Of a stretch of DNA of 9,969 bases, positions 7,225 through 9,969 are shown in pieces. The notes beneath the pieces were generated by a model that did no database searches, was not told the DNA's origin, and was given only the letters and a program-made list of their open reading frames with translations. Source of the stretch: Acidobacteria bacterium 37-71-11 (GTDB lineage: Bacteria > Acidobacteriota > Thermoanaerobaculia > Thermoanaerobaculales > Thermoanaerobaculaceae); assembly GCA_002279285.1 (NCBI GenBank), contig NCBR01000078.1, positions 1 to 9,969 of the forward strand, read 5' to 3'. How positions within the stretch are numbered: position 1 is the first letter of the stretch; each line of letters starts with the position of its first letter. Made by a program: the position numbers and the translations under genes.

Positions 7225-7969
7225 GGACTCCTCCAGCCCGTACGAACGCCCCCACGGCCCCCTCCTGGCGCGCAGCCTCGGCAAGCGCCCCGGTGAACGC
7301 GAACGTTCCCCGTGCGAGGAACGCCACCCGGTCGGCGAGCTCCCTGGCCACCGCGAGGTCGTGGGTCACCACCAGGGAGGTCGCGCCCGTGCTCCGCGTC
7401 ACCTCCTTGACCAGCGCAACGATCGCGAGGCCTGTCAGCGGGTCGAGCCCGGCGGTCGGCTCGTCGTAGAGGATGACCTCGGGATCGAGCGCGAGGCCCC
7501 TCGCGAGCGCCACCCGCTTGCGCATCCCGCCCGACAGCTCCGCCGGGGAGAGCCGCTCGGTCCCACCGAGCCCGACGCGGCCGAGCAACGCCGCGACGCG
7601 CGCCGCGACCTCGGCGTCGTCGAGCCGGGTGTGTTCCTGCAGCGGGAACGCCACGTTCTCCCCGACCGTCAGCGAGTCGAAGAGCGCCCCCTGCTGGAAG
7701 ATGTAGCTCACCCGCCGGCGCAGCTCGACGAGGGCGTCCTCGTCCAGGTGCGACACCGGGCATCCCAGCACCTCGACCTCGCCGCTGTCGGGCTGCAGCA
7801 AGCCGTTGATGTGTTTGAGAAAAACAGACTTCCCTTCGCCCGAGCCGCCGAGGACGACGACGGTCTCGCCGGGCGCGACGTCGAGGCTGACACCGTCGAG
7901 GACCTGGTGCGACCCGAACGCCTTGCGGATCTGCCGGACCGAGAGCGTGCGGGGAGATCTCTCGCTCAT
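7217..7969 (-). CDS. mlaF: MlaF-type ABC transporter ATP-binding protein
   Basis: This 250-residue cytoplasmic ATPase powers the MCE transporter. All ABC motifs are intact: Walker A GGSGEGKS (41-48), Q-loop FQQGALFDSLTV (Q92/Q93), signature LSGGM (145-149), Walker B VILYDEP with D169 and E170, and H-loop H203. FQQGALFDSLTV and LSGGMRKRVALARGLA are the forms typical of the MlaF/Ttg2A/MceG branch. The length is near that of the family; E. coli MlaF is a little longer at its C-terminus. The ATG overlaps the mlaE stop by 4 bp (ATGA), and the 3' end overlaps mlaD by 8 bp, so translation of the three is probably coupled. The open frame continues far upstream on paper, but that part lies over mlaE in another frame and is not real. 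Confidence 0.96.
   Translation of the reverse strand: MSERSPRTLSVRQIRKAFGSHQVLDGVSLDVAPGETVVVLGGSGEGKSVFLKHINGLLQPDSGEVEVLGCPVSHLDEDALVELRRRVSYIFQQGALFDSLTVGENVAFPLQEHTRLDDAEVAARVAALLGRVGLGGTERLSPAELSGGMRKRVALARGLALDPEVILYDEPTAGLDPLTGLAIVALVKEVTRSTGATSLVVTHDLAVARELADRVAFLARGTFAFTGALAEAARQEGAVGAFVRAGGVHG
7228..7234 (-). promoter_or_regulatory. Ribosome binding site that fixes the mlaD start
   Basis: GGAGGAG on the minus strand lies three bases before the mlaD ATG at 7224, inside the last codons of mlaF. It decides in favour of this ATG over the in-frame ATG at 7284. Confidence 0.75.
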
Positions 7970-8739
7970 AGCGCCAGGAACAGCTTCGTGAGGAAGAAGT
8001 CGAGGACCAGGACCGTGATCGCCACGCCGACAACCGTGTCGGTGGTGGCCTTGCCGACGCCGTCCGCGCCGCCGCGGGCGCACAAACCGTTGTACGACGC
8101 GATCAACCCGATTGCGAACGCGAAAAACACCGACTTGCCGAGCCCCGAGAAGAAGTCGCCGTAGGTCATCAACCGCAACGTGTGGCCAAAGTAAAAGCTC
8201 GGCGTCAAGCCGAGTTCCCAGGTGGAGATCAGGAGGCCTCCGAAGATCCCCATGACGTCGGCGAGCACCACCAGCAGGGGGAGGCCGATCAGGAGCGCCA
8301 CCATGCGCGGGACGACGAGCTTGCGCAGCGGATCGGCCCCCAGCGAACGCATCGCCTCCACCTGCTCGCTCACGGTCATGCTGCCGAGTTCCGCGGTGAT
8401 CCCTGCGCCGACCCTCCCACCCACCATGAGCGCCGTGAGGACTGGCCCGAGCTCGCGCACGAGCGACAGGCCGACCACCTCCCCGATATAGAGCTTGGCG
8501 CCGAACGCCGCCAGGGTGTATGCGGTCTGCAACGACAGCACCATGCCGGTGAACAGCGCGATCACCGAGGCCAGGTTCGTGGACTTGACGCCCATGGCGT
8601 CGAGCTGGCGCACCATGTCCCGCACGCTCCACGGCGGCGTGAACAGGCGCACGGTGACGGCTTCCCCGAGCAGCACCACAGCGCCGAGGTGCCGCACCCG
8701 TCTCCAGGTGAGGTCGTACAGTCGTCCGAGCACGCCCAC
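7966..8739 (-). CDS. mlaE: MlaE-type ABC transporter permease
   Basis: This 257-residue inner-membrane permease moves lipid for the MCE system and contacts MlaF and MlaD. The family core is clear: RELGPVLTALMVGGRVGAG (95-113), followed by ITAELGSMTVSEQVEAMRSL (114-133). This includes the EQVEAM segment that faces the ATPase. Hydrophobic segments lie at about 55-80, 92-112, 143-172, 200-217 and 231-256. The length matches E. coli MlaE (260). The start is GTG at 8739; a second GTG two codons later is possible, and neither has a clear Shine-Dalgarno. It is the first gene of the six-gene minus-strand set. No MlaC or MlaB homologue is present in the window. Confidence 0.95.
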   Translation of the reverse strand: MGVLGRLYDLTWRRVRHLGAVVLLGEAVTVRLFTPPWSVRDMVRQLDAMGVKSTNLASVIALFTGMVLSLQTAYTLAAFGAKLYIGEVVGLSLVRELGPVLTALMVGGRVGAGITAELGSMTVSEQVEAMRSLGADPLRKLVVPRMVALLIGLPLLVVLADVMGIFGGLLISTWELGLTPSFYFGHTLRLMTYGDFFSGLGKSVFFAFAIGLIASYNGLCARGGADGVGKATTDTVVGVAITVLVLDFFLTKLFLAL

Positions 8740-8808
8740 GGCTCGATGGTAGCAGCCGCAAGGCCGGTTCCGATATCCCGGGGCCGCCCGGTGGTATACG
8801 ATGAGTTC
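8740..8808. promoter_or_regulatory. 69-bp divergent intergenic region with presumed promoters for both directions
   Basis: This is the only non-coding gap between the minus-strand mla operon and the plus-strand genes, so promoters for both directions should lie here or just inside the coding ends. Weak -10-like elements can be seen. TACCAT lies at 8751-8746 on the minus strand, seven bases before the mlaE GTG. On the plus strand, TATACG lies at 8795-8800 within the palindrome GTATAC (8794-8799). I see no matching -35 boxes at good spacing and no clear operator. The assignment is from gene layout rather than motif strength. Confidence 0.45.
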
Positions 8809-9000
8809 ATGGCGGCGCCCGAGTACCTGATCTGCATGGAGTGCGAGACCCCGACCTACGTATTCGAATGGGCCGCAGGCAAGGTGGTCGAGGCGATGTG
8901 CCCGGTGTGCGGCAATGACGACCCGGCCTCGTTCCTCTCCGAGGACGATTTCGAGGCGATGACGGTGGGGAAGGATGACGAGGAGGGGGAGGAGGAGTAG
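8809..9000 (+). CDS. Small zinc-ribbon-like protein with acidic tail
   Basis: This 63-residue protein has two CxxC knuckles, C9-M-E-C12 and C31-P-V-C34-G. Their spacing of 18 residues is typical of a rubredoxin-like or zinc-ribbon fold binding one metal ion. The C-terminal third is strongly acidic, ending in DDEEGEEE. There is no signal peptide or membrane segment, so it is probably cytoplasmic. The ATG at 8809 is chosen because the protein begins cleanly before the first knuckle; the open frame extends much further upstream, but there it lies antisense to mlaE. Only a weak GATGAG precedes the start. The next gene begins 54 bp downstream in the same direction. I do not recognise a named family. 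A role as a metal-binding regulatory or accessory protein is only a guess. Confidence 0.7.
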   Translation: MAAPEYLICMECETPTYVFEWAAGKVVEAMCPVCGNDDPASFLSEDDFEAMTVGKDDEEGEEE

Positions 9001-9054
9001 CACGTTGAGGTGCTCGCCCACGCTCCGACCTGTACTCGCCCCGGGGGGGCTCCG

Positions 9055-9969
9055 ATGGTCCAGACCCTGACCGGACCGCGGCTGGCGCGCGCTCTGAGGG
9101 CGGGCGCCCTTGCCGTCGCACGCGAGCAGGAAACCCTCAACCGCATCAACGTCTTTCCCGTCCCGGACGCGGATACGGGAGCGAACCTCGCCTCGACGTT
9201 GCGGGCCGCCGCTGCGGCGCTCACGACGCCCAACGAGCTGACGGTCGGCCAGACCGCCCGCACGGCGGCGGACGCCGCGCTCGACGGGGCGCGGGGCAAC
9301 TCTGGGGCGATCTTCGCGCAGTTCCTCCACGGGATGGCCGAGGCGATCGGATCCCGTGTCAGCGTGACCACGCGAGAGTTCGCCGCCGCAGCACGGCGCG
9401 GCGCCGATTCGGCGCAGCAGGCCCTGTCGCAGCCGGTGGACGGGACGATCCTCTCGGTCGTGAAGGCGTGGGCTGCGGGCCTCGAGGAACAGACGGCCAG
9501 AATCCACGACTTCGGCGAGCTGCTCTCCCGAGGCCTCGTGCAGGCGCGCGAGGCGCTCGCAAACACGCCCAAACAGCTGGCGGTGCTGGCCAAGCACGGG
9601 GTCGTGGACGCGGGCGGACAGGGGTTCGTGTACTTCCTCGAAGGGGTTTCGACGCTCATGCGCGACCGCAACGCCGCAAGCTGGCGGCGCGCCGGCCTGT
9701 CGCTCGCGCAGCCGGCGCCGTTCGCCGCGGCGCACGCCGACCTGGACCTTGCCTACCGCTTCTGCTCGGAAGGGCTGCTGTCCGGCAAACAGCTCGACCG
9801 CAAGGCGGTCGCGCGCGCGGTGGAGCCGCTGGGCGGTTCCCTGGTCGTGGCCGGAGGAGGCTCGCGGCTGCGCGTGCACCTGCACACCAACGAGCCGCAG
9901 AAGCTGTTCGCCCGGCTCGCCGAGTTCGGCACCGTCGAGCGCACCAAGATCGACGACATGGTGCTGCAG
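9055..9969 (+). CDS. DhaL/DAK2-domain protein, FakA/YloV fatty acid kinase-like (3' end cut by window)
   Basis: The first 305 residues are present and the frame is open to the window end. An N-terminal DhaL domain (about 1-200) carries NRINVFPVPDADTG (29-42), which holds the Mg-ADP-binding aspartates D38 and D40. It also carries DGARGNSGAIFAQ (77-89), DGTILSVVK (129-137) and VVDAGGQG (183-190). A second domain starts near 230 and holds the conserved VHLHTNEP (274-281). This order is that of FakA, which phosphorylates fatty acids bound to FakB proteins of the DegV family. In some bacteria the DAK2 part is fused to a DegV domain, and the missing 3' end could hold one. The ATG at 9055 fits the usual family N-terminus; GTG 9010 is an alternative. 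A G-run precedes the start. A homologue of unknown substrate is possible. Confidence 0.9.
   Translation, partial: MVQTLTGPRLARALRAGALAVAREQETLNRINVFPVPDADTGANLASTLRAAAAALTTPNELTVGQTARTAADAALDGARGNSGAIFAQFLHGMAEAIGSRVSVTTREFAAAARRGADSAQQALSQPVDGTILSVVKAWAAGLEEQTARIHDFGELLSRGLVQAREALANTPKQLAVLAKHGVVDAGGQGFVYFLEGVSTLMRDRNAASWRRAGLSLAQPAPFAAAHADLDLAYRFCSEGLLSGKQLDRKAVARAVEPLGGSLVVAGGGSRLRVHLHTNEPQKLFARLAEFGTVERTKIDDMVLQ

Noticed and set aside
8977..8997. Purine-rich GAGGAGGGGGAGGAGGAG tract, considered as an RBS or repeat element
   Set aside because: It encodes the Glu-rich end of the small zinc-ribbon protein and lies more than 50 bp before the next start, too far for an RBS.
8740..9885. Upstream extension of the mlaE frame to 639 codons
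   Set aside because: It runs antisense to the zinc-ribbon and DAK2 genes, and MlaE family length fits the GTG at 8739.
1..9969. CRISPR arrays, insertion sequences, att sites, tRNA or rRNA genes, toxin-antitoxin or defence genes
   Set aside because: No direct repeats with spacers, transposase or integrase motifs, tRNA folds or rRNA signatures were seen. All recognised genes are envelope or metabolic ones.

Overview
The window is GC-rich DNA (roughly 70% G+C by eye) from a Gram-negative bacterium. The Gram-negative call rests on a complete MlaE/MlaF/MlaD (MCE) lipid-transport set, which acts between inner and outer membranes. The lineage cannot be fixed from sequence alone. An Acidobacteriota-like or deltaproteobacteria-like environmental genome would fit the gene content, but that is a guess. 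There are no mobile elements, CRISPR arrays, tRNAs or rRNAs that I can see.

Layout. Positions 1-266 hold no convincing gene. They contain a strong GC-rich hairpin (18-53) and a nine-codon open frame with a good Shine-Dalgarno (206-235) that reads like the first residues of a family 2 glycosyltransferase. A plus-strand membrane glycosyltransferase-like gene (267-1730) follows and ends convergently with the next gene, overlapping it by 11 bp. From 8739 down to 1720, six minus-strand genes run in one direction: mlaE, mlaF, mlaD, a uronate-type NAD-dependent sugar epimerase, and two related polytopic membrane proteins. The junctions are mostly tight: a 4-bp overlap, an 8-bp overlap, a 3-bp gap, one looser gap of about 90-160 bp, and an 8-bp overlap. 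This looks like one operon. On the other side of a 69-bp divergent intergenic region, two plus-strand genes lead to the right edge: a 63-residue zinc-ribbon-like protein and a DhaL/DAK2-type (FakA/YloV-like) protein cut by the window end.

How the genes may work together. MlaE (permease), MlaF (ATPase) and MlaD (membrane-anchored MCE ring protein) would form an inner-membrane lipid transporter. The downstream epimerase supplies a sugar nucleotide. The two membrane proteins resemble the PTPS-related (PF10131-type) group and share the general build of lipid-linked-sugar (GT-C) glycosyltransferases. The convergent gene at 267 is a third protein of GT-C type. The region therefore joins envelope lipid transport to envelope glycan synthesis, and a fatty-acid-kinase-like gene sits just across the divergent promoter region. 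The operon linkage is read from the sequence; the functional link is inference.
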